A stretch of 64,000 bases of DNA, from contig NZ_QWEK01000016.1 in assembly GCF_009935845.1 (NCBI RefSeq), positions 39,655 through 103,654 of the forward strand, given 5' to 3'. Both the position numbers and the translations under genes were made by a program. This DNA comes from Pseudoflavonifractor sp. 524-17. GTDB taxonomy: Bacteria; Bacillota; Clostridia; Oscillospirales; Oscillospiraceae. The stretch's first letter is position 1. Every line of letters begins with the position of its first letter. Below are positions 45,496 through 53,085 of this stretch, one piece after another. The notes under the pieces were generated by a model. It did no database searches. It saw only the letters and a program-made list of their open reading frames with translations, and was not told where the DNA came from.

Positions 45496-45535
45496 ATCAT
45501 AGCAGAAAAACAGGCGCTGTGCGGACATGTCCGCA
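45496..45535 (-). promoter_or_regulatory. Promoter with palindrome at the -35 position
   Basis: On the minus strand, TATGAT (45496-45501) stands as a -10, but the hexamer 17 bases upstream (CCGCAC) is not a -35. A perfect 16-base palindrome TGCGGACATGTCCGCA (45520-45535) covers this spot. An activator, perhaps the neighbouring LytTR regulator, may replace the -35 contact. Confidence 0.5.
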
Positions 45536-45587
45536 AACGGCAGGTTTTTGACCGCGAAAAATGGGCGCGTACCTGTATTTGATCCGC

Positions 45588-46868
45588 TCAATCCTGTGCC
45601 GAAGAAGCGTTCAGCAGTACGCTCAGACAAAACTGCCGTCCGTTTTTTCCCGTCAGCACCGCTCCATGATACTTTTCTGCCACCGCTTCAATGTTGGAAC
45701 GCCCAGTTCCCGCCGGAGGCAGGGGTTCATCGGAACAGGTATTCTCAAACGTCAGCAGATAGAAATCTCCCTGCCGCTTTCCGCTGATGCGGATTATTTT
45801 GGCCCCGCTGCTGGCGCGGCAGGCGGTAATGGCGTTGTCCAGGGCATTGGCAAAGAGTACGCACAGATCAAAATCGTCAATCCCGCAGGGCTTGGGCAGG
45901 ACCAGAGATACCTCCGCCGCAATCTCCTTCGCCAGCCCCAGTTTCTCCCCCAGCAGAATATCCACCACCGGATTACCGGTCTGATAGGGGAAGGACAGCG
46001 CCTCGGAGACGCTCTCCAGCTTTTTCAGGTACCCCCTGCTCTCCTCCACCTTTCCGCCCCGGAGAAGGCCGTCCAGGACGGACAGGTGGTTTTTGATATC
46101 GTGACGGAAGGATTTCGTCTGCTCATAACGCGCCTGAGCCTCGGTAATATAGACCTTTTGCACCTGAGCCGCCTGGGTCAAGGATTGCAGCGCGGCCTGG
46201 GCCTGAAAGCCCTGACACAGATGGCGGTAGGCGTACAGGGTACACAGCAGCGCCGCCAGCCCCATCCCTTGCAGGAGCAGCAGCGTACTGTGCCTGCCCA
46301 CCTCCTCCAGAGAGACCATAGGGGCGAAAAAGCTGTAGGCGGTCTGGAGAATATACAGCTCCGCCGCAAAGACGAACAGGCCGGGAAAGAGCAGCAGCCC
46401 AATATAAGGCGTCTGGCTGTCCTCTGTCCAGGCCAGGAGCTTCCACACGGCCCAGTAACAGCAGGCACACAGCACAAAGAAAAGGAGCTGCGCCGTGAAA
46501 AGCAGTAGATAGAGCAGCGGGCTTCCGATGAAACGGGGAAAGAGCGCCGCCTCTACCGAATTGATCATTCCGAACGAGAGCTGTGAGATATAGAACGCCA
46601 AAACAGCAGCCAACCAAGACACGGAAGGTTGGTTTTTCATTCCAAAGCGGCTGATGGCATACAGCTCGAGCACGCCTGCGCAAATGGACAGCGTCCCGCT
46701 GAGGGCAAGTCCGGTTGAAACAAGCTGAAGGACGCCCAGAAGGAGAAGGTAGGCGGCAAAGTGCCCCAGCTTCCACTTCTTTCCGGTGAGGCGGCCGGCA
46801 AAGAACAGGTGCATCACCCCCTGCCCCGCAAGGCAGAGGCCGTCCATAAGCAGAGCAAAATGGTCCAT
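45588..46868 (-). CDS. GHKL-type sensor histidine kinase (AgrC-like)
   Basis: A 426-residue kinase with six or seven N-terminal membrane helices (to about residue 215), the phospho-acceptor motif FRHDIKNHLSVLDGLL and a GHKL ATPase ending in a degenerate form: N-box LFANALDNAI, TGRSNIEAVAEKYHG. This is the HPK10 group, whose known members sense peptides. The gene starts one base after the LytTR regulator stop. Its C-terminal end points to the ABC unit 135 bases downstream, the likely target. Confidence 0.88.
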   Translation of the reverse strand: MDHFALLMDGLCLAGQGVMHLFFAGRLTGKKWKLGHFAAYLLLLGVLQLVSTGLALSGTLSICAGVLELYAISRFGMKNQPSVSWLAAVLAFYISQLSFGMINSVEAALFPRFIGSPLLYLLLFTAQLLFFVLCACCYWAVWKLLAWTEDSQTPYIGLLLFPGLFVFAAELYILQTAYSFFAPMVSLEEVGRHSTLLLLQGMGLAALLCTLYAYRHLCQGFQAQAALQSLTQAAQVQKVYITEAQARYEQTKSFRHDIKNHLSVLDGLLRGGKVEESRGYLKKLESVSEALSFPYQTGNPVVDILLGEKLGLAKEIAAEVSLVLPKPCGIDDFDLCVLFANALDNAITACRASSGAKIIRISGKRQGDFYLLTFENTCSDEPLPPAGTGRSNIEAVAEKYHGAVLTGKNGRQFCLSVLLNASSAQD

Positions 46869-46869
46869 G

Positions 46870-47580
46870 TCACCCCCCCTCTCTCATATAGCGCAGAAGG
46901 GCCTGGGTCAGATCCCGCTCCCGCAGCCGGGAAACCGGAATCCGCTCCCCCCGGGGCAGCAGAACCTGTCCGGCCTGACACCCGCGCACATAGTCCAGAT
47001 TGACCAGATAGCTCCGGTGGCACTTGAAAAAACGCCCGTCTACGCGCTGCTCCAGAGCCTCCAGCCTACCGTAGTAGTCAATCATGGTTCCGTCCTGTTT
47101 ATGGAGATAGATTTTCCGGCCCAGCACCTCGCAGTACACAATACTAGTGAGCAGAACGACCTCACAGCCGGTTCCCCGTTGGATCACGATATCCGGCCGG
47201 GTTCTCTGCTCCAGGCAGAGGAGAACCCGATCCAACGTCCGTTTGAAACGGGCGTTGTCCAGGGGCTTGAGCAGATAATCGTATGCCTCCACCTGGAACG
47301 CGTCAAACACAAGCTCTTTCAGAACCGTCACAAAGATCAGCAGGCTGCGATCTCCCCGCTGGCGGAGCAGCCTGGCTGTTTCCATGCCGTCCGGCTGCTC
47401 CATCTGGATGTCCAGGAAGATTACGTCAAAGCCGCCGCCGCTCTCCAGCAGGGCACGTCCGCCCGAAAAGCTGCTGACGGAGTAGGCGGCGGTTGAATGT
47501 TCTTCCATATAACCGGCAAGATGACCGGCAAGCGCCTGGGCCGCCAAAGACTCGTCATCACAGATTGCGAATTTTATCAT
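46870..47580 (-). CDS. LytTR-family response regulator
   Basis: A 236-residue regulator with a receiver (FAICDDE, phospho-Asp in VIFLDIQMEQPDG, KPL) and a C-terminal LytTR DNA-binding domain (about 135-232; YCEVLGRKIYLH, FFKCHRSYLVNLDYV). It is paired with the GHKL kinase as in agr/com-type systems. ATG 47580 is preferred over a GTG four codons earlier. No precursor peptide gene is evident nearby. Confidence 0.9.
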   Translation of the reverse strand: MIKFAICDDESLAAQALAGHLAGYMEEHSTAAYSVSSFSGGRALLESGGGFDVIFLDIQMEQPDGMETARLLRQRGDRSLLIFVTVLKELVFDAFQVEAYDYLLKPLDNARFKRTLDRVLLCLEQRTRPDIVIQRGTGCEVVLLTSIVYCEVLGRKIYLHKQDGTMIDYYGRLEALEQRVDGRFFKCHRSYLVNLDYVRGCQAGQVLLPRGERIPVSRLRERDLTQALLRYMREGG

Positions 47581-47754
47581 GTTCCCCACCACGTTTTTTG
47601 ATCAGGTTAACATAAACGCAGCCGCACGGCAAGGCCATTGCAGCAGAATGCCGTAAAACTGTCACGAAATGATTTCCTCCGCTGGTACAGCTATTCCGCA
47701 CAGACTCCGCCAGACACCCGAAGCGCCACGAAACGATGTACCCTTTCCGATGGA

Positions 47755-47802
47755 AATAACAGCCGTTCCCGGCGCCCATGGGCGCCGGGAACGGCTGTTA
47801 TT
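47755..47802. repeat. Perfect 48-base palindrome
   Basis: The sequence is its own reverse complement over 48 bases: 22-base arms from AATAACAGCC to CGGCGCC around a central CATG. It lies between a membrane protein gene and the LytTR regulator gene, both on the minus strand. It can form a very stable hairpin in either transcript, but neither side has a clear T-run. It could end transcription or be a cruciform or binding site. Confidence 0.8.
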
Positions 47803-47855
47803 GCTCTGCCTGAAGAGGATCTTTCCGCTGTGACCAGTCTGTTCAATCTTATTCC

Positions 47856-48257
47856 TTAGAGCGTTTTTCCCTCCTCCTGGGGGGACGGTGTGGGACTCGA
47901 CGGTTCCATTCCGAAACCGTCAGGCTGCGGACGAGCGTCAGCGGCGGCTGTTCCAGCTGCCAGCAGCTTGGCAAAGTGGATCTCAATCAGAATCCCCAGC
48001 ACAATAAACAGAAAACCGCTGTATACAGCCAGCTTTTCTCCAAGCTCCCGGATATTGTTCGCCGTCACAGCGGCATTTCTTGACGCAGCCTCTACCCCCT
48101 CATATACATAGGTGTAGAAATCCGCGCCAAAGCTGGCGTCCTGCACGGAAGTGGTAGAGTAGCTGTCGGCGGGCGTAGTCATAAAGACGATGCCTGCAAG
48201 AATTACAATGACTCCTAAAATACAGCCGATTCGGTTCCAGGTTCTCTCCTTTTTCAC
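47856..48257 (-). CDS. Small membrane protein of the lipoprotein locus
   Basis: A protein of about 133 residues with two membrane helices (about 12-32 and 78-100) flanking a 45-residue outer loop and a Pro-rich polar tail. No family recognised. The GTG at 48257 follows AAGGAAAGG at proper spacing; an ATG 11 codons earlier is the alternative. It is the last gene on the minus strand after three lipoprotein genes. Confidence 0.65.
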   Translation of the reverse strand: MKKERTWNRIGCILGVIVILAGIVFMTTPADSYSTTSVQDASFGADFYTYVYEGVEAASRNAAVTANNIRELGEKLAVYSGFLFIVLGILIEIHFAKLLAAGTAAADARPQPDGFGMEPSSPTPSPQEEGKTL

Positions 48258-48323
48258 AAGCTCATACCTTTCCTTTCGCGTCCCATACATCCCACTCTGC
48301 CGGGAATAGGACCGCCCGATGGG

Positions 48324-49187
48324 TTACTGCTTCTCCAGGGCCTGACCGTTGTTGTTATACAGGGTCAGCGTACCGTCCTCGTATTTGTAGGGTATGGAAA
48401 TATCGGATGTTCCGTTGGTAGCCTGTAGGGTGCCATTGATTACGGAAGCCTCCGTATCAATGGTGTATGTGCCGGTTACAGCCTGGCCGTTGGTGAAAGC
48501 GACGGCCAGTGTGCCGCTGTCATACTTAAAGATATTGCCCTGAAGGCTCCAGCTTCCCTGGACAGCGGCGTCGATGGTTTCAGCGTCCACGGCCTCTCCA
48601 CCGGTCTCCCCGCCGGACGGCGCGGGCGCGGCAGGGACGGCGGAAATATCAAGCTCCATCATTTGGTAGTTATCGCCGTTGCCCCGCTCCTCTACCATAA
48701 TGGTCAGCGGGCTGGTGTCTTTTGGCAGATACGCCCGGGCAATCGGAATGGTGCTGTCCTTCATTGCGGTGTTAAAAAAGTTGTCCACTGACTCCGGCAG
48801 CCCCGACGCTGTCCAGCTGCTGGGCGTATCAACCTCCGCGCCGTTCTGGTAGACCGTGATGGAAAAGCTGTCCTGAACCCCTGCGGGCTTGCTCGCTTTG
48901 TTGGTAAAGTCAAAGGTAAGAAGGATGGCGTGGCGGCCATCTTCAAAATTCTCGTCATTGAACGAATAGCTTGAATAGACGAGGCGACCGCTCTCGGTCT
49001 CCAGGTCGATGGATTCCACCTGGGGATCCGCCTCCGGCGTGGGCGTAGGGGTGGGCTCCGGCGTGGGGGTCGCGGCAGGGGCTTCCGAGGGCGGGGGACT
49101 GCTGGGCTCCGCCGCGCCTCCGCCGCCGCAGGCGGCCAGGGACAGGGTAAGGGACAGCGCCAAAAGCAGTGCGGATACCTTCTTCAT
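48324..49187 (-). CDS. Lipoprotein with DUF5067-like domain
   Basis: A 287-residue surface lipoprotein. The signal peptide ends in LSLAAC, and a Pro/Thr-rich spacer runs to about residue 55. Residues 60-185 resemble DUF5067 (SYSFNDENFEDGRHAILLTF, then DFTN and an NGAEVD turn), an Ig-like fold of unknown role found in Gram-positive lipoproteins. The last 85 residues look like a separate small beta domain (WSLQGNIFKYDSGTLAVAF; YKYEDGTLTLYNNNG), as in lipocalin-like or DUF4923-type proteins. GGAGG precedes ATG 49187. Its leader and first codons resemble those of the next lipoprotein gene, which suggests duplication. Confidence 0.75.
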   Translation of the reverse strand: MKKVSALLLALSLTLSLAACGGGGAAEPSSPPPSEAPAATPTPEPTPTPTPEADPQVESIDLETESGRLVYSSYSFNDENFEDGRHAILLTFDFTNKASKPAGVQDSFSITVYQNGAEVDTPSSWTASGLPESVDNFFNTAMKDSTIPIARAYLPKDTSPLTIMVEERGNGDNYQMMELDISAVPAAPAPSGGETGGEAVDAETIDAAVQGSWSLQGNIFKYDSGTLAVAFTNGQAVTGTYTIDTEASVINGTLQATNGTSDISIPYKYEDGTLTLYNNNGQALEKQ

Positions 49188-49243
49188 ATTCAATAACCTC
49201 CAAAATCGTTTTTGCTTGTGCCTGGCCATTTGGGCCGGATGTT

Positions 49244-49999
49244 TTACGAGGCGGGTGTGTAGTAGCCGACGCAGTCGTAGACGTAAGTACTGGTATTCGT
49301 AGAGGACTCACCCTTCTTTTGAGAGACCGACTTGACCAGCCGCCCCTCCTCGTCGTAGGTGTGGTGGATTTCGTAGGTGTTCCCCGCCGGGCCCTCCAAG
49401 CCGTCCGGGTAAGAGGTCTGGGTCTCTACCGCCACATTCCCGTCCTCGCCGTACTCATAGGTATAGATCATACTGTAGTAGACGCCGTCATCCGAGTTGG
49501 TGTTGACGGAGGTCATCTTGACGGGGCGGTTCTGTTCGTCATACTCGTACTCATAGACGTAGTTGTTCCCGTCACGAATGCCGCTGGAGTGCTCAAGCTC
49601 TGTCTCCTTCAAGCCGAACTCGTTGTAGGTGTAGGTGTAGTTGTCATAGCTGCCGGAATTGCTGGTAAAGTTTTCCGCGAGCACCTGCCCCTCTTCGCTG
49701 TACTCATAAGTATAGGTCCCCCTCTCACTTCCGGAGACCTTCTTTTCCACCACCCGTCCGGCGTCGTCCAGCACGAAGCCGCTGTAAGTATAGGTGGAGC
49801 TGTAGACTTTCTTCTCCACAACATCGTAGACTGGGATCTTTTCCGGCTCAGGGGTGGGTGTGGGGGTGGGTTCGGGCGTAGGCGTGGCGGTGGGCGTGGC
49901 CGTAGGAGGGACGCTGGTGGGAGCAGCTCCTCCCCCGCCGCAGGCGGCCAGAGTCACCGCCAGGCCCAGTCCAAGAAACAGTGCGGGGACCTTCTTCAT
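49244..49999 (-). CDS. Lipoprotein with YD/RHS-like repeats
   Basis: A 251-residue lipoprotein with lipobox VTLAAC, a Thr-Pro spacer to about residue 55, and then a series of short strands of the kind Y-x-Y-E-Y-D-E-x-G-x-x-x-x-E (TYTYEYSEEGQVLAE, YVYEYEYDEQNRPVK, YEIHHTYDEEGRLVK). These resemble YD repeats of RHS proteins, which bind carbohydrate or form beta shells. AGGAGG before ATG 49999. It belongs to the three-lipoprotein row. Confidence 0.75.
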   Translation of the reverse strand: MKKVPALFLGLGLAVTLAACGGGGAAPTSVPPTATPTATPTPEPTPTPTPEPEKIPVYDVVEKKVYSSTYTYSGFVLDDAGRVVEKKVSGSERGTYTYEYSEEGQVLAENFTSNSGSYDNYTYTYNEFGLKETELEHSSGIRDGNNYVYEYEYDEQNRPVKMTSVNTNSDDGVYYSMIYTYEYGEDGNVAVETQTSYPDGLEGPAGNTYEIHHTYDEEGRLVKSVSQKKGESSTNTSTYVYDCVGYYTPAS

Positions 50000-50001
50000 A
50001 C

Positions 50002-50412
50002 TCAATAGCCTCCTAAAAAACCATTCTCAGAATCCCAACTGCCGGAATTCCAACCGTCCTCCAGGTCTTGATAGAATTCGTAAGACTCCGGATCGTTGTC
50101 CCGCAGATAATCCTCAAACGAGTAATCATTGCTGCCGCCGGCAAAGCCGTCCTCGGAATCCCAGCTGCCGGAATTCCAACCGTCCTCCAGGTCTTGATAG
50201 AATTCATAAGATTCCGGATCGTTGTCCTCTAAGTAATCCTCAAAGGAGTAGTCGCTGCCATCGCGGCTGCTGCCGCCGCTCCCGGAAGAGAAGGAGGGAT
50301 TGGAAGTATTGGAAGGCTTCTGCTCCGCGGGTCCGGTGGAGGTGTCCTGCCCGCAGGCAGCCAAAGACAGGCACAGCAGAGCAGACGCCAAAAGCGCCAG
50401 GGATTTCTTCAT
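50002..50412 (-). CDS. Lipoprotein with two 42-residue repeats
   Basis: A 136-residue lipoprotein: signal peptide with LSLAAC, a Ser/Gly-rich spacer to about residue 52, then two nearly identical acidic, aromatic units of 42 residues (DYSFEDYLEDNDPESYEF... and DYSFEDYLRDNDPESYEF...) each ending in a GWNSGSWDS block. No known family. Strong negative charge with many Tyr and Trp suggests binding of cations, glycans or basic protein. GGAGG precedes the ATG. It is the first lipoprotein gene after the HTH gene. Confidence 0.7.
   Translation of the reverse strand: MKKSLALLASALLCLSLAACGQDTSTGPAEQKPSNTSNPSFSSGSGGSSRDGSDYSFEDYLEDNDPESYEFYQDLEDGWNSGSWDSEDGFAGGSNDYSFEDYLRDNDPESYEFYQDLEDGWNSGSWDSENGFLGGY
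50028..50253 (-). repeat. Direct repeat, 126-base period, within the lipoprotein gene
   Basis: Two copies of about 100 bases (50028-50127 and 50154-50253) differ at roughly a dozen positions, many of them synonymous, and start 126 bases apart. The repeat encodes the doubled 42-residue unit. The high DNA identity suggests a recent duplication that could expand or shrink by recombination. Confidence 0.85.
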
Positions 50413-50475
50413 ATCAAATAAACCTCCGTGTTATAATCAAATAGGTTTGACGCTGACGATATCGTGGAACCGCTG

Positions 50476-50901
50476 TCAGAACAGGGACTTTTCGTCCTCG
50501 TCATACAGCTTGCTGTTGATTTCATCCAGCGTCATGCCGTGGACAATTCCGTGCTCAATGATGGCGTCCCGCTTTACTTTGGGGTAAAGGGGCGCGTAGG
50601 AGGCCCGCTTCAGCGTCCGCTGCGTCTCCTCGATGGAAATCTCCATCGCGATACACAGGCACAGCAGCCGGTCCCGGGAGGGCGTCCGCCGGCCGGAAAA
50701 GATTTGACGGACATATACCTCGCTCATGGCGGCCCGCCGGGCCAGGTCCAGCTTGGAGATGGATTTTTTTATCAAAAACCCGTGCAAATCCTCCGAGATG
50801 TTTGTGTTGACCAGCGCGTCCGCATTATCCTTGAGATAGACGCTGATATCGGGCTGCACCATCAGCTCTTCCCGCAGATCACCGGTATCCTTTTCCTCCA
50901 T
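50476..50901 (-). CDS. Helix-turn-helix protein paired with a Ser/Thr kinase
   Basis: A 141-residue protein with a central XRE-like helix-turn-helix (about 48-80; SKLDLARRAAMSEVYVRQIFSGRRTPSRDRLL) followed by a helical tail (EETQRTLKRASYAPLYPKVKRDAII) that I know from proteins encoded beside soluble kinases in Clostridia. AAAGGAG before ATG 50901 sets the start. It is divergent from the kinase gene, with overlapping promoters and a palindrome between them, so it probably controls both directions; whether the kinase phosphorylates it is open. Confidence 0.8.
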   Translation of the reverse strand: MEEKDTGDLREELMVQPDISVYLKDNADALVNTNISEDLHGFLIKKSISKLDLARRAAMSEVYVRQIFSGRRTPSRDRLLCLCIAMEISIEETQRTLKRASYAPLYPKVKRDAIIEHGIVHGMTLDEINSKLYDEDEKSLF

Positions 50902-50911
50902 AGCAGTCTCC

Positions 50912-50970
50912 TTTACTTTTTTGTCACGATCGTGTATAATGATTATAAGAAAAGAAACCGGGCGCCGCAA
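50912..50970. promoter_or_regulatory. Overlapping divergent promoters with palindrome
   Basis: Plus strand: TTTACT (50912-50917), 17 bases, perfect TATAAT (50935-50940), driving the kinase. Minus strand: TTGCGG (50965-50970), 17 bases, perfect TATAAT (50942-50947), driving the HTH and lipoprotein genes. The two -10 boxes are one base apart, and a perfect palindrome CACGATCGTG (50925-50934) touches the plus-strand -10. Use of one promoter must exclude the other. Confidence 0.75.
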
Positions 50971-51004
50971 GAAGCTGGCTGCATCGGTTTCCAAATTTTT
51001 GGGG

Positions 51005-51718
51005 ATGGAGGTAATTCCTATTTTTGATTGGCTTCAGGACGCGCTGGATACGAACTTTGAGGTAGTGCGCATATTAAAGGAGGGGCCGCGGAGCAGCGTC
51101 CGCCTGATCCGGCACGTGGCCACAGGGAAACGCTTTATTCTGCGCCGCTTTCAGGGCAGCGGGGAGGTCTACCAGCGGCTGCTGAGCTGCTCCAGCCCAA
51201 ACCTTCCCATGATTTTCGAGGCGGCGTCCCAGGGAGAGAGAAACCTGGTTGTGGAGGAATTTGTGGAGGGCGACACCCTGAGTTTTCTCTTGAAGGACGC
51301 CCTGTTCCAGCCCTGGGAGGTCCGCAAAACGGCCAGGCAGCTGTGCCAGGCCCTGTGGGTGTTGCACTCTATGGCGGCGGTTCATCGGGACGTCAAACCG
51401 GAAAACGTCATCCTCCGGGGGAAAGACGTGGTGCTCATCGACTTTGACGCCGCCCGGATCCACAATCCAGACCAGAACAGCGACACCCAGATTCTGGGTA
51501 CGGTGGGCTTCGCCGCGCCGGAGCAGTATGGCCTGTCCCAGTCGGATGTCCGGACAGATATTTACGCCATGGGGATTCTGATCAACATCATGCTCACAGG
51601 CGAGCACCCCTCCAAACAGCTGGCGGAGGGCAGCCTGGGGCGCGTTGTCGGCCGGTGTACCCATGTAAACCCGCAAAAGCGGTATAAAAACGTCCTGCGC
51701 CTGATGGACGCGCTGTGA
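51005..51718 (+). CDS. Atypical soluble Ser/Thr protein kinase
   Basis: A 237-residue protein that is only a kinase domain, with no membrane helix or PASTA repeats. The catalytic loop HRDVKPENVIL (about 137-147) and the GTVGFAAPEQYG activation end are intact. The glycine loop is degenerate (LKEGPRSSVRL), the lysine that normally holds ATP is Arg (RFILRRF), and DFG is DFD (IDFDAAR). It may be a weak or unusual kinase. ATG 51005 has GGGG close upstream; other starts are possible. The next gene begins at or just past its stop codon. Confidence 0.8.
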   Translation: MEVIPIFDWLQDALDTNFEVVRILKEGPRSSVRLIRHVATGKRFILRRFQGSGEVYQRLLSCSSPNLPMIFEAASQGERNLVVEEFVEGDTLSFLLKDALFQPWEVRKTARQLCQALWVLHSMAAVHRDVKPENVILRGKDVVLIDFDAARIHNPDQNSDTQILGTVGFAAPEQYGLSQSDVRTDIYAMGILINIMLTGEHPSKQLAEGSLGRVVGRCTHVNPQKRYKNVLRLMDAL

Positions 51719-51738
51719 CGGAAGGGAGGATTCAGATT

Positions 51739-53007
51739 TTGAACCATACCTGTCCCTACTGCGGGGCCTCGCTGCATGAAGGGGCTTCCTTCTGTCCTTA
51801 TTGCACACACAGCGTCAACCGGCGGACAGAGGTCTTTCCTCCTCGGCATATGCCGAGGAGGGCGATATATATCGCCCTCCTGATAATTTTTTCTGCCGCT
51901 CTGGTCCTGGCATTGTCCAGATGGCGGAACAGCCGCCCGAACGTCTTCGACAACGGCGGCACCGAGGTAATCTACACCGCGCAAGGGGTAGACTATCAGT
52001 TGTGTATTGCCCGGGCCGACGACCCCTTCACCCCGGCCAACCGTGAACGCTATAACGACGGTGCAATAGAGGAGAATTACCGCTACCCCGTTTTGCTCTA
52101 TACCAATTTGGCAGACGGTGAGACCTTTGCCGCTGAAACCTTTCTGGAGCAGGTGGACAGTATCACCGCCGAGGTGTCCAGCCTGGATGAGCAGCTGCAG
52201 ATGACCTGCGCCCAGCCTGTGCGCAACACGGACTATGTCCCCAATACCGCAGCCATCGTCTATATCAATTGCCTCATAACTGGCCTTGGCCGTCACTCCG
52301 CAGAGCTGACCATCTCGATCCACATGAAAAACGGCGATGTGATCCGGCTCCATCAGACACAGGTGGTGGACGGTTATATGACGTATCACTACACTGCGGA
52401 CGATGCGCCTATGGACACCGCTGCGGATCTGCAGGCCCTTCTGGCGCGGATTGCGCGCACAACGAGCGCGGAGGAGCAGGTTAATATCTATCTCCCGCCT
52501 GTAACCTATACACAGCCGCTGGAACTGGACGGGCGGCCGGTCAATTTCATCGGCAGTGAGGACGCGGCGGGGAACCGCACCACTTTTGCCGCGCCTGTCT
52601 CCATTACAATGCACAGCGGCAGCGTTCTTGTCTGGGAGAATATTGATTTTGCGGGGCCAGGCAGCGGCACAGGGCTGTCCCTCTCCGCCCGGGTCCACCT
52701 GTGGAATTGCCGGATTGCTGGATGGGAGACCGGTGTGCTGGCCCACACCAACGCCTGGATCAACGCCGATGATTGTGTGTTTGAGGATAATTCTGTAGGC
52801 CTCCATTTTAACGCAGAAAACGGCTCTCCTTCCGACACCGGGTATGCTGAAAATGTTTTCCGGAACAACGGCACCGCCCTCCTGCTGGAGCGGGTCCCCA
52901 CTGATCTTTCGCTGAAATTTCCCGGTTCCCGCTTCACCGGAAACACAGCGGACATTGACAACCGCTGCAATCAGCCGCTGGAGCTCTCCAGTACGGTTTT
53001 TGAGTAA
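51739..53007 (+). CDS. Zinc-ribbon membrane protein with extracellular beta-helix
   Basis: A 422-residue protein. Residues 4-24 form a zinc ribbon (CPYCG, then CPYC 11 residues later), a membrane helix lies at about 40-58, and the rest should be outside. Residues 60-240 are a domain I do not recognise; residues 250-420 contain repeated short strands (SGSVLVWENIDF, ARVHLWNCRI, NAWINADDCVF, TGYAENVFRNNG) typical of a right-handed beta-helix. TTG 51739 has GGGAGG at good spacing; GTG 51715, overlapping the kinase stop, is the alternative. Coupling to the kinase suggests the zinc-ribbon end is its target or partner. Confidence 0.75.
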   Translation: MNHTCPYCGASLHEGASFCPYCTHSVNRRTEVFPPRHMPRRAIYIALLIIFSAALVLALSRWRNSRPNVFDNGGTEVIYTAQGVDYQLCIARADDPFTPANRERYNDGAIEENYRYPVLLYTNLADGETFAAETFLEQVDSITAEVSSLDEQLQMTCAQPVRNTDYVPNTAAIVYINCLITGLGRHSAELTISIHMKNGDVIRLHQTQVVDGYMTYHYTADDAPMDTAADLQALLARIARTTSAEEQVNIYLPPVTYTQPLELDGRPVNFIGSEDAAGNRTTFAAPVSITMHSGSVLVWENIDFAGPGSGTGLSLSARVHLWNCRIAGWETGVLAHTNAWINADDCVFEDNSVGLHFNAENGSPSDTGYAENVFRNNGTALLLERVPTDLSLKFPGSRFTGNTADIDNRCNQPLELSSTVFE

Positions 53008-53026
53008 GAGGCGGCCAGGAGAGAAC

Positions 53027-53072
53027 AAAAATCCCTGATAGAAACTTTTGTACGGTTTCTATCAGGGATTTT
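53027..53072. terminator. Bidirectional terminator
   Basis: A perfect 18-base stem (AAAATCCCTGATAGAAAC / GTTTCTATCAGGGATTTT) with a nine-base loop, A-run on the left and T-rich on the right. It separates the beta-helix gene from the convergent chemoreceptor gene. Confidence 0.92.
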
Positions 53073-53085
53073 ATATTTCTCGCTG

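Noticed and set aside
51562..53028. 488-residue minus-strand frame opposite the beta-helix gene
   Set aside because: The plus strand has zinc ribbon, membrane helix and beta-helix strands; the antisense frame has none of these and no ribosome site.
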